DNA of 64,000 nt from Sorghum bicolor. Its lineage: Eukaryota > Streptophyta > Magnoliopsida > Poales > Poaceae. A model generated the notes under the pieces. The model was not told the origin of the DNA. It saw only the letters and a list, made by a program, of their open reading frames with translations, and did no database searches. A program made the translations under genes and the position numbers. Where the stretch lies: the NCBI RefSeq assembly GCF_000003195.3, contig NC_012878.2:15679262-15743261 (forward strand), read 5' to 3'. Positions 1 to 10,493 of the stretch are shown here, piece by piece (positions within the stretch are counted from its first letter, which is position 1; every line of letters starts with the position of its first letter).

Positions 1-83
1 CAAAAGATAAAAGGAAAAGTATATATATATATTTATTTTTTAGAAAATGATTAAGCGAGTTCATAGTCAACTGAGCAACCGTT

Positions 84-101
84 TCCCCAGCGACGGCGCC
101 A
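84..101 (-). other. Primer-binding site, tRNA-Asp type
   Basis: Reading the minus strand, TGGCGCCGTCGCTGGGGA starts 8 bp inside the LTR. It matches the complement of the 3' end of plant tRNA-Asp (TGGCGCCGTTGCCGGGGA) with two mismatches. This PBS type is well known in Athila-like Ty3/gypsy elements and fixes the minus-strand orientation. Confidence 0.85.
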
Positions 102-109
102 AAAATGCT

Positions 110-1450
110 TGTTGACACTTGCTAACACCACTTGAATACTAGGTTGTCATCCCCAGCATGGCACTAGAGTGTACTATGGTATCTATACGCACACAGATAA
201 TCCGCAAGCGCACGGATAACGTTATAGCTTTTTCCCGGTTAAAGGTTTTATCGTATCCACAGGGAAACGGGAGAACTGATCTACGCTCTAACTTAACCAA
301 GATAAGTAAATAGGTGCAAATAGGAAAGATGGTAGAATCAAATAAGAACAATATTAAAGGTAAGATAACAGTGAGTGATAATATGGGAATAGAGAGTAGA
401 GCAATTCTAGTATATGGGCGATGGTAGCAGAATAGAGAGAATAGCTATGGTTTCTCTACTTCAAAGGGGTATGTCTATGTCTGGGACGAACCACGTGATA
501 AGAGTACACCACAAAGGATGCTTATCCTTAGGCCGATAAACCCTACCCGTCCTGCTAACGAGAGGTGGACTACAGAGGACCAACATAACTGTCACCTACG
601 CGGCCTACCACACAATCCAGCTAGACAGGGGATATCCACAAGTAATCTAGGTCTAGGCACCACGCTTACTCCTGTACTACAACTCTAACCTATAGGGTCC
701 TATAGATTAGAAGTACTCAAAAGAGTTGTGAACCAGAACATACATGATTAGTAATTGCATAATCAATTAGAAGTAGATTACCAGAGTCATCCCATGAGCA
801 AGCTTGATTAGAGCTTGATCATGACGAAGTACAACCGGAGGAAGAACCGACAGGCCGACCTCTCCTCTAATCCTCCTTCACTCTCCATCTCGCTACTATC
901 TAGATCTACTCTAGTTTAGAGAAGAGAGGAGAGCTCTCATCTCTAAACCCTAGCTTTTGCTCTGTCTATGAATAATGAATAATGATCAAGGGGTGCCTCC
1001 TCCAGGGGCCAGGGGGTCTGGTTTTATAGTCCCCTCAAGTGAACCTGGGCTGTTGGATCAAACCGACATTGATTGAACGGTTATCCTTGATCCTTTAGGT
1101 CGGTGGAACATCATCCCGAAAGAGAGTCCTGATCCAACTCTGTAGTTGGGCGGGCGCCCAAGGGGGGAGGGCGGGCGCCCTGCCCCCAGGCCCGTTCGGC
1201 TTCCCGTTCGTTCCCGTGGCTTCTGGAGTCTTCTAGATGATAGAAAATTGCACGGCACATTAATATCTCTATGTAAACCCGACGTGTGGGCCTTTCCTCC
1301 ATATTTCCTGATAACCCCCTGCAGAAATAAACAAACACCAAAACTTGTGGAATTCTGTCAGATAAAACCCTAAGTCTGGGTGTTGGTTGCATTTGGATCC
1401 TTTTCTTTATTTATTTGATGATTATATTTGGTACTTAAGGACCGTCAACA
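110..1450 (-). repeat. 5' LTR of the truncated family I element
   Basis: 1341 bp, TG...CA ends (TGTTGACACTTG to GACCGTCAACA). Read on the minus strand it holds paired boxes GGGCGGGCGCCC at 1148-1159 and 1169-1180, then a TATA box (TATAAAA, 1022-1028) followed by the conserved CCCTGGCCCCTGG block. That is a typical U3 promoter order for a minus-strand element. Nearly identical LTRs occur at 42897-44236 and 49491-50830. Confidence 0.92.
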
Positions 1451-2608
1451 ATGACCGTGGAGGAGCTAGTGGGACGGCTGCGCACGGCGGAAGAACGGCT
1501 CAATGACATGGTCGAGCAAATCATTGACAAGGCGGGATGTCTGATGCTTGCCGAAGAGGACTAGTTAGAGAAGCATAAGCACCATTTCTACTAGGGCCCC
1601 AAGGACAGCAGCGGCTCAAGCGGTGGTGGTACCAGTGGCGTCGGATCTAGTGGTGACCATGGTGGCCATCACAAAGGCAAGGCTATGGCGCGGCCTGACG
1701 GCAATGGCTCCGGTCAGGTAAAATTGACCTCCGAGGGCACGCCAAGGCGAAAGGGGAGGTGCCGCAACTGCAACATCTACGACCATTGGGAACAAGATTG
1801 CAAACGTCCCAGGAAGGAGAAGAAGAAGGCGGTCAAGCAACAGGAGGCCAATGTGGCCGTCGGTGGTGCAGAAGGAGGAGCACTCATATTGGCAGCGTGC
1901 GACGTTGAGGTCATGCGTAGGACAACTCAGTCGGTGCACCTAACCGAGAAGGTGAACCCGGTCGACGTTCTAGGAGTATGGGTGCTGGACACTGGTGCCA
2001 GCAATCATATGACTGGCACCAGGTCAGTGCTCACTCAGTTGGATGAATCTGTACAAGGTACAGTGCGCTTTGGGGATGGCTCTAGGGTCAACATAGAAGG
2101 CGTTGGCTCCATGGTGATGCAAGATCGCCATTCTGCACACAAGGTACTGACTGAAGTTTATTACATACCCAAACTGAAAAGCAATATCATTAGTCTTGGT
2201 CGGTTAGTAGAAAAGGGCTTTGAGGTCACTTTGGGAAAAGGCAGGCTCTTTGTGTTTGATCAGGGGGGTACATTGTTGATTTCTGCTCCTACAACAGCAA
2301 ACAGACTCTACCTAGCTAAGTTCAGTTATCCTCTCCAATCTGCTTATTTGCACATGCTGAAGATACATCTTGGAAGTGGCATGCTAGATTTGGGCATTTG
2401 AATTTCAAGTCACTAAATGATTTGGGTGCAAATAAAATGGTAGAGGGGATTCCTATTGTTAGTAGGGTGGATTTCTGTGATGGTTGTGTCTTGGGTAAAC
2501 AACATAGGAAGCCATTTTCTCAGTTAACATAGTTCAGAGCAGAGAAAGGGCTAGAACTTGTACATGCAGATTTGTGTGGGCAAATTACTCCCAGGTCACT
2601 AGGGGGTG
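1451..2608 (+). pseudogene. Copia gag C-terminus, protease and pre-integrase fragment
   Basis: Gag C-terminal sequence starts directly at the insertion edge and is broken by TAG codons near 1561 and 1594. A CCHC zinc knuckle (CRNC-x4-H-x4-C) is encoded near 1761-1803 and the aspartic protease active site (LDTGAS) near 1984. An indel near 2340 shifts the frame before the pre-integrase motif (WHARFGHL, then CDGC). Another TAG follows near 2528, just before the integrase N-terminus (HADLCG). The piece ends at the Tat A insertion, whose left TSD is GGGTG at 2604-2608. Family knowledge: Gag packages the RNA and the protease matures the polyprotein. No product is expected from this copy. Confidence 0.85.
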
Positions 2609-3335
2609 TGTTGGTGCAAAAGTTGATCTGCAAACACAAAGGGCTAATACCCGATTCCACGTTAAGGCATGCCAGCTGATTTGACCTTATAATCGACAAA
2701 GGTGATAACTTGAACACTTTGGTCCCGACAACAGCGATGCGCCTGGATGTCACAGCCAAGAGGTATTCATGCGGAACTTGAGAACTCGTCGAGATTGACT
2801 CGATGAATTCCTAAGTTCTCGTAGGTAAAAAGAAAATATGTGAGTTGACGAAGTCGTCGAAAAAGTAGATGCTAGATGTAAAGACTTGTATTTGATTGAT
2901 TGTGTTGTTCTTACATCACTACAGGGTCTTATATTTATACCCTGCCCAAAAGGGTTACAACCAGACACGACTAGGACTTGAATTCCAAATTAAACGGAAT
3001 CCGTATACAAAGAAAACTCTAATAACAATGGAAAGTATTAAATCATCTTCCACAACCGATCGGTACACCATCGTGAGTCGATCAACAACTCCAGCGCCTT
3101 TCTCCATGACCATCGGCAAACCACTTCCCATGGCCATCGGCAGCCATCAGCACCAGTCATCGGCATGAATCCATCACCACTTCTGGACTTGGCCATATCT
3201 TGTCATTTTCTCATTGGCACCAACCCTCATCGGCAACTCTTCTGGAGACTAGTCACCACTTTTCTGCCTGCCGATCTATACCTCATTAACTCCAGATACG
3301 CGTCCAAATATAAGTGTCCAAAAACGGTGTCAACA
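2609..3335 (-). repeat. 3' LTR of Tat element A
   Basis: 727 bp, TGTTGGTGCAAAAG to GGTGTCAACA. It pairs with 14179-14939, from which it differs by scattered substitutions and by lacking a 34-bp tandem duplication. It contains several ATCGGC/GCCGAT hexamers, like the rest of the element. Confidence 0.93.
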
Positions 3336-3381
3336 CATGCCCCCCAATTTCAGAGTATAAAATCATTAATGCTCTGAAATT
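3336..3381 (-). other. Polypurine tract and adjoining inverted repeat, Tat A
   Basis: Read on the minus strand, AAATTGGGGGGCATG abuts the 3' LTR and is the likely plus-strand primer site for reverse transcription. Overlapping its upstream side is an inverted repeat: TTTCAGAG (3348-3355), a 16-nt loop, then CTCTGAAA (3372-3379). Element B has the same structure with a compensatory base-pair change. Confidence 0.75.
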
Positions 3382-3732
3382 CTCTCCAAAAATGTTGCCT
3401 TTCCGCAATTACTCCTTCCTATCAGTAATTAATTATGAAATCTAAACAACCTCAGCCTGGTCTTCCAGCACGTACCTCGAATCCCCCAACTTTTCAAACT
3501 GAATCTCCCTAGTATACGTTCATCAGCAATATTTCCGTTAGGGAAAACTGCCGATGAGCCGACCAGGAGATCATGCACAGTAAGATATCTCCAAAATCAT
3601 GACCGCTTGCTGTCAAATCACCTGCGCAATCCCTTGATTATCGTGCGAAGATTACCATATCCACCTGAACACCCTCGGATTTCACGAATACGGCGAAGAG
3701 ATAAGTCAGATTTGCCCCTGCTCACTTTACCC

Positions 3733-3740
3733 TATAAATA
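3733..3740 (+). promoter_or_regulatory. TATA box of the antisense mobile-domain gene (A)
   Basis: TATAAATA lies about 155 bp upstream of the first ATG of the plus-strand gene, in a stretch well conserved with element B (28905-28912). It gives the gene its own promoter, facing against the LTR-driven transcript. Confidence 0.6.
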
Positions 3741-3894
3741 CTTCCTTCTCCGGTACTCTTCCTCCATCTTGTCATTCTACAGCCTCAAACCCTCCTTCCT
3801 GGTGGCGGCACTGTTCGAGAACTTTAAGAACTCCGGCAAGGATCTCCTCCAACAATCTTCCAAGTCTTCGATCCTTTCCCCCTCTCGGGAAGAA

Positions 3895-6800
3895 ATGGCC
3901 ATCAACTTCGTCGTCCCTGAGGTCAACTCAATATCCCCTTTCTCCTTTTTACCACATTCTTGCTCTTTCTTACAATTATTTACTTGGTATTTTCTTTCTT
4001 TCATTTCCCTATCTTTTCAACCTTCAAACCTTTAGGAGTTGGCTGAGAAAATTGTTATTCCCACCGATCAACCCCACTTCCAATGCCTTGGTCCATTGGG
4101 AAACCCAGATCCTACCGATTTGGTAAATGCAGAGACAAATAGGATCCCCTTTAGAGCTGAGAACTTCTCTTTAGATCTGTGGAAAGACACTTTTTGTTCC
4201 TGGCCCAGTTCTACCAAGGGATGGAAAGATTGGTTCCTGAGAATCGGCAACTCGAATGAGGTTCAATGGGGTGAGCGCAGACTAGATCAGTGCATTAGGC
4301 TATCCATTGCCGATATGGAGAGGAATGAAATGTTGTTAATAGCTGCTTCATACTACTGGTCAGATACCCTCAATGCCTTTGTATTTGGACATGGCCCTGC
4401 ATCCCCTACCTTGGCCGATGTGCTTATGCTCACTGGTCTAGAAATAGCAACTGCCGACGATAGCCACCTGTTCGATAGTAAGCCTAAATGTAAGGTGGAA
4501 ACTCGTAGCATCGGTGGCTGGTCAGGGTACATTCAAAAGTACCGAAAAACAGGACCAGTTGGGCAAAGGGAACACGTCATCTTTCTGAATATGTGGCTAG
4601 ATAAATTTGTATTTTGCGACCGATCGGCAGGACCAACTTCTGTTTATCTATCGGCAGCAGAGAAACTATCCAACGGTGGTCGTTTTCCCCTCGGCCGATA
4701 CTTGTTAGGCTCTGTTTATCATCTCCTTCATCAAGTAGCCGAGAAGCTTTTGCTAGGCCAACTCATCGGCAACTTAGGAGGACCTTGGTGGTTCATCAAT
4801 ATGTGGCTCAGTGTTCGCATGCATAAGCGCCTTGGATTTGACCTTTTTGCACAACACTTTCCCAAAGACATAGCCGAAGATCATGAATTGGCTGATGAAG
4901 AATCGGCAACTCGCCCACCTTTGAACTATGGTGAGGCCGCCATAGTCTTACCTGGTACTGGCGGCAATGAAGACCAGGTCAGCCGATTCTTTCAAACTCT
5001 CTATGAGGGTCTGGCCAAAGATCAGCGGGCATGGATGCCTTATGAGGATCTAGAAACTAGATTCCCGCTCACTTTCCACCCTTTTGATGATGCCCTCAAT
5101 AAAGACCATGACCTGATGATGGCAATTATTACTCCAAGAACCATACCAGTGAATTTCTTTGGCAGTAGGAAGACTTCCAACCCCACCTATGAATTCTATA
5201 ACCCATCGGCACTGGCTCGTCAACTGGCTTTTGGACAACTGCCGATTGGACTCTGCTATGCCGATGTAGTGAAGCCAAGGGAGGCTATAACCAGCGGACT
5301 CGAGTGGATAAGAATAGCTCAGCTTCAGCCGAATGCCGATACGTCAGATATTGATTTATCGGCATGGATCCTAGCCCTCTTCACCACTCAGATGTACAAG
5401 CAGTGGTGGGAAGAGTGGAAGGAACATCTGTTCTGCACATCGGCTCTAACATACCGCGGCATGATCGACCCCAAGTATAAGGTCCCTGAAAATACTGTAA
5501 GTTCTCCAACCGATACCTCAATTCTTTTATTATTTTTACCCTTATCGGTAACTCACTCTCTCTTTTTCAAGCAGGTCGACAACCCACCACCAACAGTCAA
5601 CAGAAGTGGAAAGCCATTGAACTACTCCCGTCAGGTCCAATTTCTCTGATCGGCAACAACGCACCAAGCCTGGCAGCTCTAATGCACCGGAATGTGCGTT
5701 TTAAGAAGATAACCACCAGGCGGTCAAAGACATCTCCAACGGTCGCCGCTGCTACCTTGGCACAAGCTTTCAAGGTAAATCTTTGATTTCCTCAATTTAT
5801 ACTGATTCCATTCTATACTTACACAATCTTTTCAGGACACATCGGCTGCTATGGGAACCTCATCGGTAACTTTTATCTTTTAACAAGATTTTCATCAACA
5901 TTCTTTCATATTTGGACTCATGAAATCTTGCTTATTGTAACAGCAAACTGGCAAATCAGCAAAGACCAGAGGTACCAAAACAAGTGCTGATGCCCCCCAG
6001 TCCAGTCAAGTCAAGAGAAAAGGCCCTAAGAGAACTAAGTCGCAACCAAAATTCCAGAAGACAGCACCGCCTTCTCCTCCTCGTCCAGTGTCGCCGATTC
6101 ATGTGGAATCGTCCCCCTCTTCACCAGAAATCTAGACGCAGCAAGCACCATCCCCTCCTCAATCAGCACCTTAGCCACAATGAAAACCAGCCGATGTGCC
6201 TGAGCAGACTGTCGATCCAGCGGATCCAATCATATCATCGGTAGTCTCTTCAGAATAGACAAGTACTGCGCCCCCTCAAGGTAAAGTACCGTCCATAAAA
6301 TTATCACCAGAGGCGTGAAATAGCTTTGAAGCAAGTAAGTTATCTGATTTCCATTCTTTATATCACTAATATCTGATCATCAAATAACTTATCTTATTTT
6401 CTTTCAGGAACAAGACTCCCCAGATAGCTTATTTTCTTTCGCCATTGAGATTTCTGATGATGAGGGCGAGGAAGCAAGCTCCTCTCAAGCAATAGGGATC
6501 TCATCGGCAGAAATCAGAGCCAAACTGGAGGACTTACTGGCCTTGTTACACCAAGACACTGCTCAATTGGTTGACAATTCCGATCCAGCCAAAGCTCTGT
6601 TCGAGGCTCTTCGTGGCCAAATTCCAGCCGATGCCGAAGAGATTCTTTTCCAAGCTGCACACTTGAAAAGCCGTCAGCTCCATTACCAAAGGGCTACCCA
6701 GCGTCTTGCCGATAGAGCCACCCATGCCCAACTCTCAGAGGAAGTAATGCAAGTGAAACGCCTTGCCGATGAGAAGCATAAAAGCATCGGCAACCTGCAG

Positions 6801-7103
6801 TCCTCAGGAGACGAATTGAAGCAAAAGATCTCCACCCTATCGGCAAAAAGGGAGGCTTTGCTGGCTGAGCTCAAACAAGTGGAAGAAGCCCTAACCCAAG
6901 CTCAACAAGAAGAAAGCCAACTGCCTGAGATGCTCAAGACTCTGCAGCAAGAACGAAATATCCAAGCTCGTAAGGCACTGCAGATGAAAAAGAAGTTGAG
7001 GCGAGTGGAGGGTTCTACCGATGAAGACATCCGAGAGATAGAAGAAGCCGACCAGATCCGTCTGCGGGCCATATCCACTATTCAGGCTCTGCTGAACTTG
7101 TGA
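3895..7103 (+). pseudogene. Antisense plant mobile domain gene of Tat A (frameshifted)
   Basis: Spliced gene on the strand opposite gag-pol. Exon 1 (3895-3921) encodes nine residues starting MAINF. A GT-AG intron (3922-4035) leads to exon 2 (4036-5496, 487 codons), which carries the aminotransferase-like plant mobile domain; motifs include RAENFSLDLWKDTF, GHGPASPTLADV and GGPWWFINMW. Exon 3 (5575-5774) has lost one base near 5620 relative to element B, shifting the frame to a TGA at 5647. Linker exons follow: possibly 5836-5865 and from 5944. The last exon (6408-7103) encodes an acidic stretch and a long coiled coil. Known: PMD proteins of the MAIN/MAIL1 group act in transposon silencing and PMDs occur in Tat-type elements. 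Inferred: a captured nuclear protein. Exons were placed by splice sites and comparison with B. Confidence 0.8.
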
Positions 7104-7164
7104 GCTATTCATCAGCAACTTGTTTCGTTCTGCTTTTTAGAAAACTTTTAATCACTCTGGTCTA

Positions 7165-7248
7165 GCCGATAGGACTGTTATCGGCACTTTAAAAACATTA
7201 TGCACAGCCCCAGATACATTTTATCCAGCCGGTAGGAGTGTTATCGGC
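7165..7248. terminator. Twin hairpins between convergent pol and antisense gene (A)
   Basis: Two inverted repeats 63 bp apart lie between the two convergent stop codons (7103 and about 7259). The first is GCCGATA (7165-7171), a 7-nt loop, TATCGGC (7179-7185). The second is GCCGGTA (7228-7234), a 7-nt loop, TATCGGC (7242-7248). Element B has the same pair at the same spacing. A role in ending transcription from both sides is inferred from position only. Confidence 0.5.
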
Positions 7249-7258
7249 ACTTAAAATT

Positions 7259-10200
7259 TTATGCATCAACCCAAATGCTTGGGTAATACCTCTTTAAATA
7301 TTTTCCATTCAATGCTCTGGGAAATTCAACTCCTTCGAGAGTCTCTAAAATATAAGCATTACCAGGAGCAAACCGATTTATCCGATAAGGACCCTCCCAA
7401 TTAGGAGACCATTTGCCAAACTTTGAACTTTTAGTCCCAATTGGTAAAATCAATTTCCATACCAAATCTCCATCGGCAAACTCCTTAGCTTTTACTTTTT
7501 TATCATACCACCTAGCAACTCTCTTTTTATTTTCTTCTATACTTATCAAAGCTCTCAGCCGATGCTCTGCCAAATCATCCAACTCATCTTTCAACAAAGT
7601 AGCATAGTCATCGGCAGCTAATTGATCTTGAAAAGTGACCCGCCTAGATCCAGTCTTAATTTCCCATGGTAACACTGCATCGTGTCCATACACTAACTGA
7701 TAAGGTGAAACTTTGGTCGACCCATGACATGCCATCCGATATGACCACAAAGCTTCATTCAACAATGTATGCCACCTCCTAGGATTTTCTTCAATCTTTC
7801 GTTTGATGAGCTCAATAATTCCTTTATTTGTTAGATGCTTCGGCCTGCCCATTGGCTTGAGCATAATAAGGAGAAGAATTCAACACTTTAATCCCCATAC
7901 CGATTGCAAATTCATCAAACTCTCCCGATGTGAACATAGTACCCTGATCGGTAGTAATCGTTTGAGGAATACCAAATCGGTAGATAATGTGCTCTTTCAC
8001 AAAATCAATCATGCTAGCCGATGTTACTTTCTTTAAAGGAATAGCTTCAACCCACTTAGTAAAATAGTCAGTGGCAACTAAGATAAACTTATACCCCTTG
8101 CTTGATGGTGGATAGATTTGGCCGATTAGATCAATAGCCCACCCCCGGAACGGCCAAGGATTAACAATAGAATTCATGGCCGATGCGGGTGCCCTTTGAA
8201 TATTACCAAACCTCTGACATCCTTGACACCCTTTGAAATATTTAAAGCAATCCTCAAGTATAGTCAGCCAATAATATCCATTTCTCCTAATCATCCATTT
8301 CATTTTAAAAGCCGACTGATGTGCTCCATAAACTCCTTCATGGATTTCACCCATTAAGCTTTTAGCTTCATCATTACCCAAGCATTTGAGCAAAACTCCA
8401 TCTATCGTTCGATAATACAATTCTTCTCCAAGGAGCACATACTTGGTAGCCTGAAACCTAACACGCCTCTCGACCTTTTTAGATGGATCTTTTAAGTAAT
8501 CAATGATTTCCTTTCTCCAATCATCGGCACTGATCGCCAATAACACATTTAAGATAGGTTGATATCCTGAGGCATGCTGAGCCAACCGATTAGCCTCTTC
8601 ATTATGTACTCGAGGAACATGCTCCAATCGGAAATCCTTGAATTCCCTTAACAGTTGTATGCTCTTCTCATAATAAGTTACCAAAACTTCACTTCGGTAT
8701 TCATAAGTTCCAGCCAATTGATTTATGACAAGCATAGAATCGCCGAAGATCTCAACAGCATCTGCATGAACCTCCTTTAGTAATTCCAACCCTTTGATCA
8801 GAGCTTGGTATTCAGCCTGATTATTCGTTGACGTGGCAACAATTGGCAAAGAGAACTCATACTTCTTTCCTCGAGGAGAAATTAGTACTACATCGATTCC
8901 TGCCCCCCGGTCACACGTGGATCCATCAAAGAAGAGCGTCCAAGGATCGATCTCCAAAGCTCCTACTATACCGCAATGCTGAGTCACAAAATCGGCCATA
9001 ATCTGCCCCTTAACTGCCTTAGCTGATTCATAACGCATATCAAATTTTGACAGTGCCAAAATCCATTTGTCGATTCTGCCACTCATAATCGGCATAGATA
9101 GCATATACCGGACTACATCATCTTTGCATATAACAGTGCATTCGGCCGATAGCAGATAGTGCCTTAATTTGACACATGAAAAGTATAAGCATAAACATAA
9201 TTTTTCAATTGCTGAATACCTTGTCTCAGCATCAATCACTCTTCTACTCAAATAATAAATCACACGTTCCTTCCCTTCAAATTCCTGAACTAGAGCTGAA
9301 CCAATGACCATTCCATCGGTAGACAAATACAATTTGAAAGGCTTTTCTTGCTGAGCTGGAATCAGAACTGGAGGATTTGTCAAATAATTCTTGATTTCAT
9401 CTAGTGCTGACTGTTGCTCTTTACCCCATACAAACTCTTGATCGGCTTTCAACTTAAGTAAAGGGCTAAAAGCACGAATCTTACCAGACAAGTTAGATAT
9501 AAATCGTCTGATAAATTTATCTTACCGATCAGAGATTGGAGTTCAGTATTGTTGGTGGGAGTGACTATTTTGTTGATAGCATCAATAGACCTCCTACTAA
9601 TTTCAATCCCACTCTGATGCACCATGAAACCAAGAAATTGCCCTGCCGATAAACCAAATGCACACTTATTAGGATTCATCTTCAAACCATGTTTCCTTGT
9701 GCACTCAAACAACTTTCGTAGATCGGCAAGATGCTTTGTGAAATCCCAAGACTTCACCACCACATCATCAATGTAAATTTCCACCAGCTTGTCGATGAAC
9801 TCATGAAAGATAAAATTCATAGCCCTCTGATAGGTAGCACCAGCATTTTTCAAGCGAAAGGTCATGACTATACATTCAAACAACCCAACATGACCAGGAC
9901 ATCTAAATGCGGTCTTTGGAATTTCTTCTTCGGCCATGAATATTTGATTATATCCTGCGTTGCCATCCATAAAGCTAATAATCCGATGTCCAGCTGCAGC
10001 ATCAACTAGCAAATCAGCAACTGGCATTGGATAACCATCCATCAGTGTAGCCTTATTAAGATTCCTGAAATCAATGCAAACGAAGCTTCCCATTCTTCTT
10101 GTAAACTGGAACAACATTGAAAATCCACTCGGCATACCGATATTGCCGAATAAATTTAGCTTCGATAACTTTAGTTATTTCGGCCTTCATATCAGGAAGA

Positions 10201-10493
10201 ATATTAGGATTACATCGTCGAGCTGGCTGCTGATGTGGCTGAAATCTATATTTGATAGGTAACCGATGTTCAACAATAGATCGGTCTAAACCAGGCATCT
10301 CGGTATAATCCCAAGCAAAGAAATCTCTATACTCCTTTAACAAACCAGCTAATTGCTGCTTACACTCAGAATCTAACTTAGCACTAATAAAAGTAGGTCT
10401 TGGCCTATCACCATTACCTATATCTATTTCTACTAAATCATCGGCCGATATAAACCCCTGGCCTAATTTTCCATCATCGATGAACCTATCCAT
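7259..10493 (-). pseudogene. Tat A pol: RT, RNase H, second RNase H, integrase (frameshifted)
   Basis: Homologous over its length to the intact 1077-codon pol of element B. The reading is broken by a 2-base loss near 10078, a 1-base loss near 9523 and a 4-base insertion near 7831. RT retains YIDD (near 9770). The RT-linked RNase H is degenerate (LYLSTDG). A second, archaeal-type RNase H with LFFDGST, NNQAEYQA, FGDS and EANRLAQH follows. The integrase has the HHCC finger and D-D-E residues (WAIDLIG, TTDQGTMF, NGQAEAS). ATG 10493 overlaps the protease stop as TAATG. Known role: copy the element RNA into DNA and integrate it. This copy should be inactive. Confidence 0.9.

Larger units (their letters stand above)
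1..1450 (-). mobile_element. Family I gag-only LTR retrotransposon, 5' end only
   Basis: This is the beginning, read on the minus strand, of an LTR element whose body lies left of the window. Positions 1-109 match the leader just inside the 5' LTR of the complete family I element at 42897-50830, and 110-1450 match its LTR over the full length. The right edge is exact: it ends in TCAACA at 1450, and copia coding sequence resumes at 1451 with ATGAC, the expected right-hand TSD. The left TSD lies outside the window. By analogy with the complete copy it should encode only Gag, but no coding part is visible here. Confidence 0.85.

Noticed and set aside
1146..1373. Short ORFs through the GC-rich boxes in several LTRs.
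   Set aside because: They recur wherever the same LTR segment occurs and encode Arg/Pro/Gly-rich translations of the GC boxes; not genes.
3895..7103. The plant mobile domain gene as a normal host gene.
   Set aside because: It lies between LTRs with perfect duplications outside, in the same place in two independent copies, so it belongs to the element.
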